Source: JBFELU01 sp041572755
GTDB lineage: Bacteria; Actinomycetota; Acidimicrobiia; Spongiisociales; UBA11373
Assembly (NCBI GenBank): GCA_041572755.1
Contig: JBFFRY010000007.1
Span: 31,125 to 95,124, forward strand
Direction: 5' to 3'
Length of the DNA: 64,000 bases
In this document: positions 7,472 to 16,466 of the stretch, in pieces
Layout: each line of letters starts with the position of its first letter
Numbering within the stretch: position 1 is the first letter of the stretch
The notes under the pieces: model-generated
What the model was told of the DNA's origin: nothing
What the model saw: the letters and a program-made list of their open reading frames with translations, nothing else
Databases searched by the model: none
Position numbers and translations under genes: made by a program

Positions 7472-9187
7472 ATGAGCAGCCACACCGGAGCCCAAGCAGT
7501 CGTACGGGCCCTCGAACGCGAGGGTGCCGAGGTCGCGTTCGGAGTCCCCGGTGGCGCGATCCTCCCCGCCTACGACTCGATGGTCGACAGTTCCCTTCGT
7601 CACGTCCTGGCTCGCCACGAGCAGGGAGCCGGCCACATGGCGGAGGGTTATGCCCATGCCACCGGCCGCGTCGGTGTGACGATCGCCACGTCGGGACCGG
7701 GGGCCACCAACCTGATCACTCCGCTCCAGGACGCCCTGATGGACTCCATCCCGATCGTGGCGATCACCGGCCAGGTGGCGGCGACGGCGATGGGCAACGA
7801 TGCCTTCCAGGAAGCCGACACCAGCGGTCTGGCGATGCATTGCACCAAGCACTCGTACTTGGTCACCGATCCCGACGACATCGCCGACGTCGTTCACGAG
7901 GCGTTCTACCTGGCTTCATCGGGGCGGCCGGGCCCGGTGCTCATCGACATTCCCAAGGACGTGCTGACCGCCCGGACGTCCCGGACCACGCCGGGGGAGT
8001 CCACTCTGCCCGGGTATCGGCCGGCCGGGGCGGGTCATCCGCTCCAGGTGCGCCGGGCCGTCGACATGCTGATGGAGGCGGAGCGCCCCGTCCTCTACGT
8101 CGGGGGCGGGGTCATCAAGGCCAACGCCCATGCCGAGCTCCTGCAGCTCGCCGAGGCCGTTCAGGCGCCGGTGGTGACCACGCTGATGGCGCGCGGGGCC
8201 TTCCCCGATGATCACCCGCTGGCGCTGGGGATGTCGGGGATGCACGGCACCTATGCCGCCACCACGGCGATGCAGAAGGCCGATCTCCTGTTCACCCTCG
8301 GGGCCCGGTTCGACGATCGGGTAACCGGCGATCCCGACGCCTTCGCTCCGTACGCCAAGGTGGTGCACGTCGACGTCGACCCGGCCGAGATCGGCAAGGT
8401 CCGTCACGCCGATGTGCCCATCGTGGGCGACGTCGGGGCGGTGCTCGGCCAGATAGTGGCCGAGGTGGGTCGCCGCCCCCGCCGGGAACCCGCTCCCGCC
8501 CGCCGGGACTGGCTGGAGACGGTGGGCGGCTGGCAGCGGACCCACCCACTCAACTACCACCAGGATCCGGGCGGCCCGCTCAAGCCGCAGTACGTGATCG
8601 AGGAGCTCCACGCCGCCACCGGCGGTGATGCGATCGTGGTGACAGGCGTCGGTCAGCATCAGATGTGGACCTCCCAGTTCTGGCGGTTCAAGCGCCCTCG
8701 GTCGTGGATCAACTCGGGTGGTCTCGGCACCATGGGCTTCGCCATCCCGGCGGCGATCGGCGCCAAGGTGGGCCGGCCGGACGAGCTCGTGTATGCGATC
8801 GATGGTGACGGCTGCTTCCAGATGACCCAGCAGGAGCTCACCACCGCCTCCACCCACGGCATCCCGATCAAGGTGGCCGTCCTCAACAACGGCGGGCTCG
8901 GCATGGTGCGGCAGTGGCAGAACCTGTTCTACGACCGCCGCTTCCACGCCACCGACCTCACCGACCACACCCCCGACTACGTCAAGTTGGCCGAGGCGAT
9001 GGGTTGCGTCGGGCTCAGGGCCGAAACGCCCGACGAGGTGGCCCCCGTCATCGAGAAGTCGCTTCACATCGACGACCGTCCGGTGGTCGTGGAGTTCCGC
9101 ATCGATCCCGACGAGATGTGCTTCCCCATGGTCGTGTCGGGTGGCAGCAACGACGTGATCGCCATGGGCCCGGAGGATCTGGCATGA
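7472..9187 (+). CDS. ilvB: Acetolactate synthase large subunit
   Basis: A 571-residue ThDP-dependent acetohydroxyacid synthase, the first committed enzyme of valine, leucine and isoleucine synthesis. Visible landmarks are GVPGGAILPAYD near the N-terminus, the conserved region around RHEQGAGHMAEGYA (catalytic Glu), the ThDP motif GDGCFQMTQQELTTA and NNGGLGMVRQWQ. ATG 7472 was chosen because GGAGAA sits eight bases upstream. The frame is open to 7409, but that stretch covers the attenuator terminator. It heads an eight-gene operon and its stop overlaps the ilvN start (ATGA). The attenuator just upstream is the likely control. Confidence 0.96.
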   Translation: MSSHTGAQAVVRALEREGAEVAFGVPGGAILPAYDSMVDSSLRHVLARHEQGAGHMAEGYAHATGRVGVTIATSGPGATNLITPLQDALMDSIPIVAITGQVAATAMGNDAFQEADTSGLAMHCTKHSYLVTDPDDIADVVHEAFYLASSGRPGPVLIDIPKDVLTARTSRTTPGESTLPGYRPAGAGHPLQVRRAVDMLMEAERPVLYVGGGVIKANAHAELLQLAEAVQAPVVTTLMARGAFPDDHPLALGMSGMHGTYAATTAMQKADLLFTLGARFDDRVTGDPDAFAPYAKVVHVDVDPAEIGKVRHADVPIVGDVGAVLGQIVAEVGRRPRREPAPARRDWLETVGGWQRTHPLNYHQDPGGPLKPQYVIEELHAATGGDAIVVTGVGQHQMWTSQFWRFKRPRSWINSGGLGTMGFAIPAAIGAKVGRPDELVYAIDGDGCFQMTQQELTTASTHGIPIKVAVLNNGGLGMVRQWQNLFYDRRFHATDLTDHTPDYVKLAEAMGCVGLRAETPDEVAPVIEKSLHIDDRPVVVEFRIDPDEMCFPMVVSGGSNDVIAMGPEDLA

Positions 9188-9672
9188 AGCACACCCTGTC
9201 GCTGCTCGTCGAAGACAAAGCGGGCGTGCTGGCGCGGGTGTCGGCGCTGTGTGCCCGACGAGCGATCAACATCCACTCCCTGGCGGTGGGACCCACGCAT
9301 GAGATTGGCCGTTCCCGGGTCACGCTCGTCGTCGACGCCGATCAGGTCGAGCAGGCCACGAAACAGCTCCACAAGCTGGTCAACGTCATCAAGATCAGCG
9401 AGCTGGCGTCGGAGGAGTCCGTGGAGCGGGAGATCATGCTGCTGCGGGTCAACGGTGCCGCCCGGCGCAGTGAGGTGCTCGACCAGGCGGCGCCGTTCGG
9501 CGCCGAGGTGGTCGACGCGTCGTCGTCGTCGGTGGCCTTCCAGGTCGTCGGCCACCCGCGCCACCTGGCCGCGTTTCTCGACGCCATGCGTCCCTTCGGA
9601 GTGATCGACCTGGTCAAGTCAGGCCGTATCGCCATGCCGCGCGACGTTGCCGCCAACGGAACCAAGGAGTGA
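9184..9672 (+). CDS. ilvN: Acetolactate synthase small (regulatory) subunit
   Basis: This 162-residue protein begins with an ACT domain (HTLSLLVEDKAGVLARVSAL, then NIHSLAVG) followed by the C-terminal AHAS small-subunit domain (EREIMLLRVN, VVDASSSSVAFQVVG, GVIDLVKSGRIAMPR). It stimulates IlvB and confers valine feedback control. Its length is normal for the family. Its ATG overlaps the ilvB stop, which implies translational coupling and a 1:1 supply of subunits. Confidence 0.96.
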   Translation: MKHTLSLLVEDKAGVLARVSALCARRAINIHSLAVGPTHEIGRSRVTLVVDADQVEQATKQLHKLVNVIKISELASEESVEREIMLLRVNGAARRSEVLDQAAPFGAEVVDASSSSVAFQVVGHPRHLAAFLDAMRPFGVIDLVKSGRIAMPRDVAANGTKE

Positions 9673-9682
9673 GGAGAGCCCG

Positions 9683-10690
9683 ATGACCGTGCCCATCTAC
9701 TACGACGCAGACGCTGATCTCTCGCTGGTCAGGTCGCGCAAGGTGGCCGTGCTCGGCTACGGGAGCCAGGGCCACGCCCACGCGCTGAACCTGCGCGACT
9801 CGGGGGTCGACGTCGTCATCGGGCTCAGGGAGGGTTCACGCTCCTGGGTGAAGGCCGAGTCCGAGGGCCTGCGGGTCGTGTCGCCGGAGCAGGCGGTGGC
9901 GGCGGCCGACTTGATCATGGTCCTGGTGCCCGATCAACACCAGGAGAAGCTCTACGCCGACTCGATCGCCCCCAACCTCGAGGCGGGCGATGCGCTGTTC
10001 TTCGCTCACGGGTTCACCATCCACTACGGCCAGATCACGCCTCCGGCCGACGTGGACGTGGCCATGGTGGCCCCCAAGGGTCCGGGTCACCTGGTGCGGC
10101 GGACCTTCGAAGCGGGCAGCGGAGTGCCTTCTCTCCTGGCGGTGCACCAGGATGCTTCCGGGTCGGCCCATGGCCTGGCCTTGTCCTACGCCTCGGCCAT
10201 CGGTGCCGGACGAGCCGGCGTGCTGGAGACCACGTTCCGGGAGGAGACCGAAACCGATCTCTTCGGGGAGCAGGCCATCCTGTGCGGGGGCGTGAGCGAA
10301 CTGGTGAAGGCCTCTTTCGACACGCTCGTCGAAGCGGGCTACGCCCCCGAGTCGGCCTACTTCGAGTGCCTCCACGAGCTGAAGCTGATCGTCGACCTCT
10401 TCTACGAGGGCGGTCTGGCGTGGATGCGCCACTCGGTGTCGGACACGGCCGAGTACGGGGATCTCACCCGGGGTCCCCGCATCGTGACCGAGGAGACCCG
10501 CAAGACGATGCGCAAGATCCTCGACGATGTCCAGTCGGGGGCCTTCGCCGAGGAATGGATCGCCGAGAACCGCAAGGGCGCCCCCCTTCTCCAGGAGCTG
10601 CGCGCCCGCGACCGTGAGCACCCCATCGAGTCCGTCGGTGCCCGGCTCCGTTCCATGATGCCCTTCATCGATCCGAAGGCACCCGAATGA
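9683..10690 (+). CDS. ilvC: Ketol-acid reductoisomerase
   Basis: A 335-residue class I KARI that isomerises and reduces acetolactate or acetohydroxybutyrate with NAD(P)H and Mg2+. Visible are the Rossmann motif GYGSQGHAHALNLRDSG, PDQHQ, the MVAPKGPGH strand and FREETETDLFGEQ (metal ligands). ATG 9683 is preceded by GAGGAGAG; an upstream in-frame start at 9647 overlaps ilvN and is less likely. It lies 10 bases after ilvN and its stop overlaps the next start (ATGA). Confidence 0.96.
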   Translation: MTVPIYYDADADLSLVRSRKVAVLGYGSQGHAHALNLRDSGVDVVIGLREGSRSWVKAESEGLRVVSPEQAVAAADLIMVLVPDQHQEKLYADSIAPNLEAGDALFFAHGFTIHYGQITPPADVDVAMVAPKGPGHLVRRTFEAGSGVPSLLAVHQDASGSAHGLALSYASAIGAGRAGVLETTFREETETDLFGEQAILCGGVSELVKASFDTLVEAGYAPESAYFECLHELKLIVDLFYEGGLAWMRHSVSDTAEYGDLTRGPRIVTEETRKTMRKILDDVQSGAFAEEWIAENRKGAPLLQELRARDREHPIESVGARLRSMMPFIDPKAPE

Positions 10691-10989
10691 TCTCTCCGAG
10701 GTCTCGGGTGGCGGCCCGGGAGCTGACGATCGAGTACCGCGATCAGGAGTACCCGTTGGTGGTGCGTTGCTTCGAGTCGGCCCGCGCCGCCCTCGGGGTC
10801 GACGCCTCTCTCGCCGGCTACGACGTGCGGAGAATCGACCTGGATGGAAGCCCGATGGCCGACGTGCGGGCCACCGTCCGGGCCAACGGCATGGCCTTCG
10901 TAGGGAGGGGGATGGCTGCGGATCTCGCCGAGAGCGCCTCCCGGGCCGTGGGGGCCGCGCTCGACGAGGCCCGGAAGGGAGCCCCTTAG
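10687..10989 (+). CDS. Free-standing LeuA regulatory-domain-like protein
   Basis: A 100-residue protein wedged between ilvC and leuB with overlapping or adjacent junctions. Residues about 25-98 resemble the second half of the C-terminal allosteric (leucine-binding, LeuA_dimer) domain of 2-isopropylmalate synthase: a segment MADVRATVRANGMAFVGRG, then MAADLAESASRAVGAALDEA, aligning with the E. coli pattern of a V-strand, then GxGxATDIVESSAKA. The catalytic TIM barrel of LeuA is absent, and no leuA occurs in this operon. It could be a stand-alone leucine sensor acting on a leuA encoded elsewhere, or a remnant retained from a lost leuA. Conserved operon spacing and an intact frame favour a functional protein. 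Confidence 0.65.
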   Translation: MISPRSRVAARELTIEYRDQEYPLVVRCFESARAALGVDASLAGYDVRRIDLDGSPMADVRATVRANGMAFVGRGMAADLAESASRAVGAALDEARKGAP

Positions 10990-12021
10990 ATGCGAGTGGC
11001 GGTCATCCCCGGTGATGGGACGGGTCCCGAGGTGGTCGCCGAGGCCCTGAAGGTGCTCGAAGCCGCCGACCGGGCGTTCGACCTCAAGCTGGAGTTCGAG
11101 CGCTACGACCTCGGCGGCGAGCGGTATCTCAGAACCGGGGAGACCCTGCCGCCGCCCGTCCTCGACGAGCTGCGCCACGTGGATGCGATCCTGTTCGGGG
11201 CGATCGGGCATCCCGAGGTCAAGCCGGGGATCCTCGAGCGGGGGATCATCCTCCGCCTTCGCCGGGAGATGAACCAGTACATCAACTTGCGGCCGGTCCG
11301 GCTGCTCCCCGGGGTGACCACGCCGCTGCGCGGCAAGGGACCGGAGAGCATCGACATGGTGATCGTTCGGGAGAACCTCGAAGGCCTCTATGTGGGCGCC
11401 GGGGGCTTCACCGAGCAGGGAACCCCCCGTGAAGTCGCGCTTCAGACGTCGGTGAACACGCGGTTCGTCGTCGAGCGGTGTATCCGATTCGCCTTTGGCC
11501 TCGCCGCCGGGCGGACCCGGCGCAAGGTCACCTTCTGCGGGAAGACCAACGTGCTCACCTACGCCCACGACCTGTGGGATCGGGTGTTCGAGGAGGTGGC
11601 GGACGACTTCCCCGATGTGGAAGCCGACTACGCCAACGTGGACGCCGTCTGCGTGTGGATGATCGAAAGCCCGGAGCGCTTCGACGTCATCGTCACCGAC
11701 AACATGTTCGGCGACATCATCACCGATCTGGGCGCCGCCATCCAGGGAGGCATGGGAATGGCCGCCGGTGCCAACCTGAACCCCGAAGGCGTCTCGATGT
11801 TCGAGCCGATCGGGGGCACCGCCCCCGACCTGGTCGGAACCGGTCGGGTGAACCCGATCGCCGCCATCCGGGCGGCCGCCATGCTGCTCGAACACACCGG
11901 CCATCCCGACGCCGCGGCCGCGGTCGATCGCTCTTCGGCTGAGGTGGCCGGGGAGTCTGCCGCCTTGCCCACCGTCGAGGTGGGCGACCGCGTGGCGCAG
12001 CTGGTGGGGACGGGCCCATGA
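10990..12021 (+). CDS. leuB: 3-Isopropylmalate dehydrogenase
   Basis: A 343-residue member of the isocitrate/isopropylmalate dehydrogenase family that oxidatively decarboxylates 3-isopropylmalate with NAD+. Motifs are IPGDGTGPEVV at the N-terminus, RENLEGLYVG, the YANVDAVC segment, and the metal/NAD region DNMFGDIITDLGA followed by EPIGGTAPDLVGTGRVNP. The ATG follows the preceding stop directly, and its own stop overlaps leuC (ATGA). Confidence 0.94.
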   Translation: MRVAVIPGDGTGPEVVAEALKVLEAADRAFDLKLEFERYDLGGERYLRTGETLPPPVLDELRHVDAILFGAIGHPEVKPGILERGIILRLRREMNQYINLRPVRLLPGVTTPLRGKGPESIDMVIVRENLEGLYVGAGGFTEQGTPREVALQTSVNTRFVVERCIRFAFGLAAGRTRRKVTFCGKTNVLTYAHDLWDRVFEEVADDFPDVEADYANVDAVCVWMIESPERFDVIVTDNMFGDIITDLGAAIQGGMGMAAGANLNPEGVSMFEPIGGTAPDLVGTGRVNPIAAIRAAAMLLEHTGHPDAAAAVDRSSAEVAGESAALPTVEVGDRVAQLVGTGP

Positions 12022-13463
12022 CGGTGACCCGGCCCGACCGCCCGCCGACCTCCACGACCGGGGCTCGGACGCTGCTCGACAAGATCTGGGAGGCCCACGT
12101 GGTGGAGCGGGCCGAGGGCCGTCCCGACCTGCTCTACGTCGATCTCCATCTCGTCCACGAGGTGACCTCTCCGCAGGCCTTCGCCGGGTTGGCGGCGGCC
12201 GGCCGTTCGGTTCGTCGCCCCGACCTGACGCTCGCCACCGTCGATCACGCCGCTCCCACCCTGGATCGAGCGGCCGGTATCGCCGATCCGGTTTCCCGCA
12301 AGCAGGCAGAGACGCTGGCCGAGAACTGCCGGTCTGCCGGGGTCCCGCTCTATGCCCTCGACGACGCCCGCCAAGGCATCGTCCACGTCATCGGGCCGGA
12401 GCAGGGTCTGACCCAGCCGGGTATGACCATCGTGTGCGGCGACAGCCACACGTCGACCCACGGAGCGTTCGGTGCCCTCGCGTTCGGGATCGGGACCTCG
12501 GAGGTCGAGCACGTGCTCGCCACCCAGACCCTGCCCCAGCGCAAGCCCCGCACGACGTCGGTGACCGTCGACGGCGAGTTGGGTGCCGGGGTCACGGCCA
12601 AGGACGTCATCCTCGGCATCATCGCCCGGATCGGTGTCGGGGCAGGGGCCGGACACATCGTCGAGTACCGGGGCAGCGCCATCCGGGCCCTCTCGATGGA
12701 GGGGCGGATGACGGTGTGCAACATGTCCATCGAGGCCGGTTTTCGAGCCGGGATGATCGCTCCCGACGACACCACCTTTGGCTACCTGGAGGGAAGGGCC
12801 CACGCCCCCAAGGGCCAGGCGTGGGAGGAGGCGCTGGAGTACTGGCGCTCGCTGCCCTCCGACGAGGGTGCCGGCTTCGACGTCGGGTTCGAGGTCCCGG
12901 CCGCAGAACTCGAACCGTTCGTGAGCTGGGGCACCAACCCGGCCCAGACCGTGCCGATCACCGGGGTGGTTCCCTCGCCCGACGACTACGCCGACCCGCT
13001 GGAGCGGGAAGCGTGCGCCCGAGCCCTGGCCTACATGGATCTGGAGCCGGGGACACCGATGACCGAGATTCCCATCGATCGGGTCTTCGTGGGGTCCTGC
13101 ACCAACGCCAGGATCGAGGATCTTCGTGCCGCCGCCGCGGTCGTCGCCGGCCGGACCGTGCACCCCGGGATCAGTGCCATGGTGGTTCCCGGATCCGGTC
13201 TGGTGAAGGCGCAGGCGGAGCAGGAGGGACTCGATCGGGTGTTCCGCGATGCCGGGTTCGAGTGGCGGGACGCCGGATGCTCTCTGTGTATCGCCATGAA
13301 CGGTGACGAGGTGGCCTCCGGTGAGCGATGCGCCTCGACCTCCAACCGCAACTTCGAGGGACGGCAGGGGAGGGGATCCCGAACCCACCTGGTCAGTCCG
13401 GCGATGGCGGCGGCGGCCGCCCTCGAAGGCCACTTCGTCGACGTTCGGGAGGTGACGGGCTGA
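12018..13463 (+). CDS. leuC: 3-Isopropylmalate dehydratase large subunit
   Basis: The 481-residue aconitase-family catalytic subunit isomerises 2- to 3-isopropylmalate. Motifs seen are CGDSHTSTHGAFG, AFGIGTSEVEHVLATQ, the cluster cysteines in VGSCTNARIEDL and CSLCIAMN, and the C-terminal GRGSRTHLVSP. Length and motif order are those of bacterial LeuC. It has ATGA overlaps at both ends and works with the adjacent LeuD. Confidence 0.95.
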   Translation: MTVTRPDRPPTSTTGARTLLDKIWEAHVVERAEGRPDLLYVDLHLVHEVTSPQAFAGLAAAGRSVRRPDLTLATVDHAAPTLDRAAGIADPVSRKQAETLAENCRSAGVPLYALDDARQGIVHVIGPEQGLTQPGMTIVCGDSHTSTHGAFGALAFGIGTSEVEHVLATQTLPQRKPRTTSVTVDGELGAGVTAKDVILGIIARIGVGAGAGHIVEYRGSAIRALSMEGRMTVCNMSIEAGFRAGMIAPDDTTFGYLEGRAHAPKGQAWEEALEYWRSLPSDEGAGFDVGFEVPAAELEPFVSWGTNPAQTVPITGVVPSPDDYADPLEREACARALAYMDLEPGTPMTEIPIDRVFVGSCTNARIEDLRAAAAVVAGRTVHPGISAMVVPGSGLVKAQAEQEGLDRVFRDAGFEWRDAGCSLCIAMNGDEVASGERCASTSNRNFEGRQGRGSRTHLVSPAMAAAAALEGHFVDVREVTG

Positions 13464-14086
13464 TGGAGCCGGTCACCACCATCCGGGGGCCGATGGCGCC
13501 GCTGATGCGGACCAATGTGGACACCGACCAGATCATCCCCACCGAGTTCCTCAAGCGCACCGAGAGGACCGGGTTCGGCGCCTTCCTGTTCTGGGACTGG
13601 GCCCACCGCGACGACGGCAGTCCCGATCCGTCGTTCGTGCTCAACCGCGAGGAGTACCGCAACGCCGCCGTGCTGGTCACCGGACCCAACTTCGGGTCGG
13701 GGTCGTCGCGAGAGCACGCCCCCTGGGCGCTCCAGGACTGGGGGTTTCGGGCCATCGTCGCCCCGTCGTTCGCCGACATCTTCCTGGCGAACTGTCACAA
13801 GATCGGCTTGTTGCCGGTGGCGCTCCATGCCGCCGAGGTGGAGGCACTGGGCGATCTCGCCACCACCGACCCGACCGCCGAAGTCACCATCGATCTCGAG
13901 GCGCAGACGGTCGTGGCACCTGGTCTCGAGGCTGCCTTCGACATCGACCCGGCCGTGAAGTGGGGCTTGCAGCGGGGTCTCGATGAGGTCGGCCTCACCC
14001 TGCAGGGCCTGACCGCGATCGAAGCTTTCGAATCGACTCGTCCCCGGTTCAAGCCGGTATTGACCACACATGAACAGGAACGGTGA
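13463..14086 (+). CDS. leuD: 3-Isopropylmalate dehydratase small subunit
   Basis: A 207-residue swivel-domain partner of LeuC. Visible motifs are TDQIIPTEFLK, the substrate-loop region FGSGSSREHAPWAL, and FADIFLANCHKIGLLP. ATG 13463 overlaps the leuC stop (ATGA); the frame is open upstream to 13328, but that part lies inside leuC. Its stop overlaps the GTG of ilvE. Confidence 0.95.
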   Translation: MEPVTTIRGPMAPLMRTNVDTDQIIPTEFLKRTERTGFGAFLFWDWAHRDDGSPDPSFVLNREEYRNAAVLVTGPNFGSGSSREHAPWALQDWGFRAIVAPSFADIFLANCHKIGLLPVALHAAEVEALGDLATTDPTAEVTIDLEAQTVVAPGLEAAFDIDPAVKWGLQRGLDEVGLTLQGLTAIEAFESTRPRFKPVLTTHEQER

Positions 14087-15003
14087 TCCCGATGATCGAA
14101 TCCAAATACGTGTGGAGTGACGGGGAGCTGATCGCGTGGGAAGACGCGACGGTTCACGTGCTCTCCCACGCCTTGCACTACGGCAGCGGTGTCTTCGAGG
14201 GCATCCGGGCCTACGACACGACGGACGGCACAGCGGTCTTTCGGATGCGGGAGCACTACGAGCGCCTGCATCGTTCGGCTGCGGCGTACGGGATGCCGAT
14301 GCGTTGGACCGTCGGCGAGCTGGAGGTCGCCACCAAGGAGGTGCTGGCCTCCAACGAGTTGAAGAGCGGGTATGTGCGCCCCATCGTCTTCTACGAGCTC
14401 GGAGCGATAGGGCTCGACCCCCGCAATGCTCGGGTCAGGACGATGATCGCCACGTGGCAGTGGGGCAAGTACCTGGGTGAGGACGGTGTCATCAACGGCA
14501 TCCGGCTGATGACGTCGTCCTGGCGGAGGTTCCCGTCGGCTTCGTTCCCCAACGCCAAGGCCACCGGCACCTACATCAACAGCATCCTCGCCAAGCGGGA
14601 GGCGTTGCAGGCCGGCTACGACGAAGCCCTGATGCTGGACGTCGACGGGCGAGTCTCGGAGGGAAGCGGAGAGAACCTGTTCCTGGTGGCGGACGGCAAG
14701 GTCTCGACCCCTTCACTCGACTCCGGGTGCCTCGACGGCATCACGCGCGACACGGTCATGAAGCTCCTGCGGGATCAGGGCTATGAGGTCACCGAAGCCG
14801 AGATCGCCCCCGAGCAACTCTGCGAGGCCGACGAGCTCTTCCTGACCGGCACCGCCGCCGAGGTGACCCCGGTGCGTGAGGTCGATGACTGCCGGATCGC
14901 GAACGGCAAGCCGGGCGAGGTCACTCGGCTGACGCAGCGGCTCTTCGAGGAGACGGTGACCGGGAGGCTCCTCGAGTACCGCGATTGGCTGGCCTACGTG
15001 TAG
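14083..15003 (+). CDS. ilvE: Branched-chain amino acid aminotransferase
   Basis: A fold-type IV PLP aminotransferase of 306 residues that performs the last step of Leu/Val/Ile synthesis. Motifs are LHYGSGVFEGIRAY, RLHRSA, the PLP-lysine segment NAKATGTYINS, EGSGENLF and FLTGTAAEVTPV. The start is GTG 14083 (GTGA overlap with leuD), or ATG 14092, three codons downstream and also reachable from the AGGAACGG site. It is the last gene of the operon and faces the convergent peptidase gene. Confidence 0.93.
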   Translation: MIPMIESKYVWSDGELIAWEDATVHVLSHALHYGSGVFEGIRAYDTTDGTAVFRMREHYERLHRSAAAYGMPMRWTVGELEVATKEVLASNELKSGYVRPIVFYELGAIGLDPRNARVRTMIATWQWGKYLGEDGVINGIRLMTSSWRRFPSASFPNAKATGTYINSILAKREALQAGYDEALMLDVDGRVSEGSGENLFLVADGKVSTPSLDSGCLDGITRDTVMKLLRDQGYEVTEAEIAPEQLCEADELFLTGTAAEVTPVREVDDCRIANGKPGEVTRLTQRLFEETVTGRLLEYRDWLAYV

Positions 15004-15054
15004 GGAGGGCTCCCCACGTCCCGGGCCGGGCCGCCGTCGCAGGAGATCGGCGTA

Positions 15055-16407
15055 TCAGCGCCCACCGGGGCCTCCGGCGGCCAGCAGGCGCAAGGCGATC
15101 GCCTCCCCGAGGATTCCCTTGCGAAGCTCGTCGAGGTCCTGGCTCTCGTCGGGCCCATGGGCCCGGCTCGTGGGATCGGCGACACCGGTGAGAACGATGG
15201 CCGACTCCGGGTACACCTCCTCGAACTCGGCGACGAAGGGGATGGATCCGCCGACCCCGATTTCGGCGACGTCGGCGCCCCAGGCTTCGGCAAAGGCTTC
15301 GCGAAAGGCGGCGACTCGCGGGTCGGAGGTATCGGCGGCGAACGGCGCTCCCGCCTCGAAGGGAGTCACGGTGACCTCGGCACCCCACGCATCGAGGGCC
15401 TCGAAGTGCTCCCGGAGGGCTTCCAGCGCCCGTTGGGGGTCGTCTCCGGGAGCCAGCCTCACGCTCACCTTGGCCCGGGCAACCGGAACGAGCTGGTTGA
15501 TGGCTTCGGCCACCGGGGGAGCGTCCATGGCCAGCACCGCCGCCGCCGGCCGGGTCCACATGCGGGAGGTGAGTGAGCCCTCCCCGATGAGGCGGACCGA
15601 GGGCAGCACCCCGGTCTGTTCCCGCAGCTCGCTCTCGGTCAGATCGAGGGGCTCCGCCTCGTTGGACACCAGGCCCGGGATGGCCACCCGCCCCTCGGCG
15701 TCGTGCAGCGTGGCGAGCAACCTGGTGAGCACGGTGAGGGCATCGGGGACGACGCCTCCTCCCATGCCGCTGTGGATGCCCTTGTCGAGAGTGCGGACTT
15801 CGAGGAGGACCGCCGCCAGACCGCGCAGTGAGATGGTGAGGGCCGGGTGGCCCACCCGCCAGTTGCTGCTGTCGGCGATGACGATCACGTCCGCGGCCAG
15901 TAGCTCACCGTGGGCGGCCAGGTAGTCACCGAGGTGAGCCGAGCCGACCTCCTCCTCGCCTTCGACGAAGACCTTGAGCCCGACCGGCGGGGCGCCGCCG
16001 AAGGCCCGCATCACCCCGGCGTGGAGGACCACGTTGGCCTTGTCGTCTGAGGTTCCTCGCCCGTAGAGGCGGCCGTCTCGTTCGGTTGGTTGGAACGGAG
16101 GGGTCGACCATTCCCCGTCGGGTCCGGGCGGCTGGACGTCGTGATGGGCATAGAGGAGGACCGTGGGGGCCCCCTCGGGGGCCGGGCAGGCGGCGAACAC
16201 GGCCGGGTGGGCTCCCTCGACCTCGAGCAGCCGCACGTCGGGGAAACCGGCATCGGCGTAGAGGGCCGCCACCGCCTCGGCGCAGCGGCGCACTTCGGCG
16301 GGATCGAATGCAGCGGCGCTGACCGAGGGGATGCGCACCAGTGCCTCGAGGTCGGATTGGATAGCAGGGAACAGGTCGTCGATGGTCGAGCGCAGGTCGT
16401 CGTTCAT
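15055..16407 (-). CDS. M20-family dipeptidase
   Basis: A 450-residue zinc exopeptidase, probably cytosolic. The di-zinc motifs of the M20 dipeptidase/carboxypeptidase family are all visible: YAHHDVQPP near residue 105, GRGTSDDKANV, VEGEEEVGS and near the C-terminus HGPDESQ. A dimerisation domain lies between. It likely hydrolyses dipeptides or N-acyl amino acids; substrate cannot be told. It is transcribed towards ilvE and divergently from the DUF885 gene. Its ATG has no Shine-Dalgarno site but TAGTTT lies 7 bases upstream, suggesting a leaderless message. Confidence 0.9.
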   Translation of the reverse strand: MNDDLRSTIDDLFPAIQSDLEALVRIPSVSAAAFDPAEVRRCAEAVAALYADAGFPDVRLLEVEGAHPAVFAACPAPEGAPTVLLYAHHDVQPPGPDGEWSTPPFQPTERDGRLYGRGTSDDKANVVLHAGVMRAFGGAPPVGLKVFVEGEEEVGSAHLGDYLAAHGELLAADVIVIADSSNWRVGHPALTISLRGLAAVLLEVRTLDKGIHSGMGGGVVPDALTVLTRLLATLHDAEGRVAIPGLVSNEAEPLDLTESELREQTGVLPSVRLIGEGSLTSRMWTRPAAAVLAMDAPPVAEAINQLVPVARAKVSVRLAPGDDPQRALEALREHFEALDAWGAEVTVTPFEAGAPFAADTSDPRVAAFREAFAEAWGADVAEIGVGGSIPFVAEFEEVYPESAIVLTGVADPTSRAHGPDESQDLDELRKGILGEAIALRLLAAGGPGGR

Positions 16408-16466
16408 GGCGCCGAAACTAGCCGCCTCCGGTTGGTCCTAGCCTGCTGGGGAACCAAGGAGTGCCC

